Of a DNA stretch of 64,000 bases, positions 63,836-64,000 are shown piece by piece (the stretch's first letter is position 1; each line of letters opens with the position of its first letter). The DNA is from Theocolax elegans (lineage: Eukaryota > Arthropoda > Insecta > Hymenoptera > Cerocephalidae). The stretch covers positions 84,223,986 to 84,287,985 of the forward strand of contig CM047426.1 in the NCBI GenBank assembly GCA_026168455.1, written 5' to 3'. Position numbers and translations under genes: made by a program. The notes under the pieces are model-generated. The model did no database searches. It was not told the origin of the DNA and saw nothing but the letters and a program-made list of their open reading frames with translations.

Positions 63836-64000
63836 CTCCTGTTATTTATACTTCATGTCGTTGGTTTGATTTTATCACTCGGTGGTTCTTTAATATTGAT
63901 TGTTAAATTTTTAATTTTAATTTAAATTCAAAATTCCGGAAAGCTCGATAAAATTACAACAATCAATATTTATATTTCAATTTGTATATTCGAGGTAACA

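Overview
The window is AT-rich animal DNA with short GT-AG introns, arthropod-type core promoters (TATA box plus TCAGT initiator about 30 bases apart) and an insect-type odorant-binding-protein gene. It is best read as an insect nuclear genome. The gene families fit Hymenoptera, but the sequence alone does not prove the order.

Region 1 (1-33.3 kb, all minus strand) is a tandem array of type I fatty acid synthase (FAS) genes. Copy A (1-10448) enters with its start codon at 10448 and runs off the left edge after the first KR exon. Copy B (15550-24998) is complete from KS to TE: 22 exons and a predicted 2402 residues if one single-base frameshift is ignored. A third copy (about 26.6-33.3 kb) was not an obvious gene. 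It is a collinear, heavily decayed FAS relic with stops, frameshifts and lost catalytic residues, and it lacks the ACP and TE exons. Non-autonomous inverted-repeat elements have landed inside its former exons. Copies A and B share intron positions and phases exactly. A carries two single-base indels in ER exons and B carries one in the KR exon. These are either assembly errors or early decay.

Region 2 (33.3-37.9 kb) has no supported gene. It holds inverted-repeat elements, TA microsatellites and a 44-bp motif that recurs between FAS A and FAS B.

Region 3 (37.9-46.5 kb, minus strand) holds a citron (Drosophila sticky) homologue. It has a long coiled coil, C1, PH and CNH domains, and an in-frame 1536-residue model in 16 exons. 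No kinase domain is visible upstream. Directly upstream is a compact five-exon gene for a secreted 125-residue odorant-binding-like protein with six cysteines, a TATA box and a TCAGT initiator.

Region 4 (46.6-64 kb) is mostly non-coding. It contains long near-perfect hairpins, small inverted-repeat elements, a truncated tRNA-like sequence, two GC-richer patches and a few unassigned exon-like segments with good splice signals. FAS makes long-chain fatty acids (cuticular hydrocarbon and lipid precursors), citron acts in cytokinesis, and the binding protein carries small hydrophobic ligands outside the cell. Nothing suggests that the three are functionally linked.
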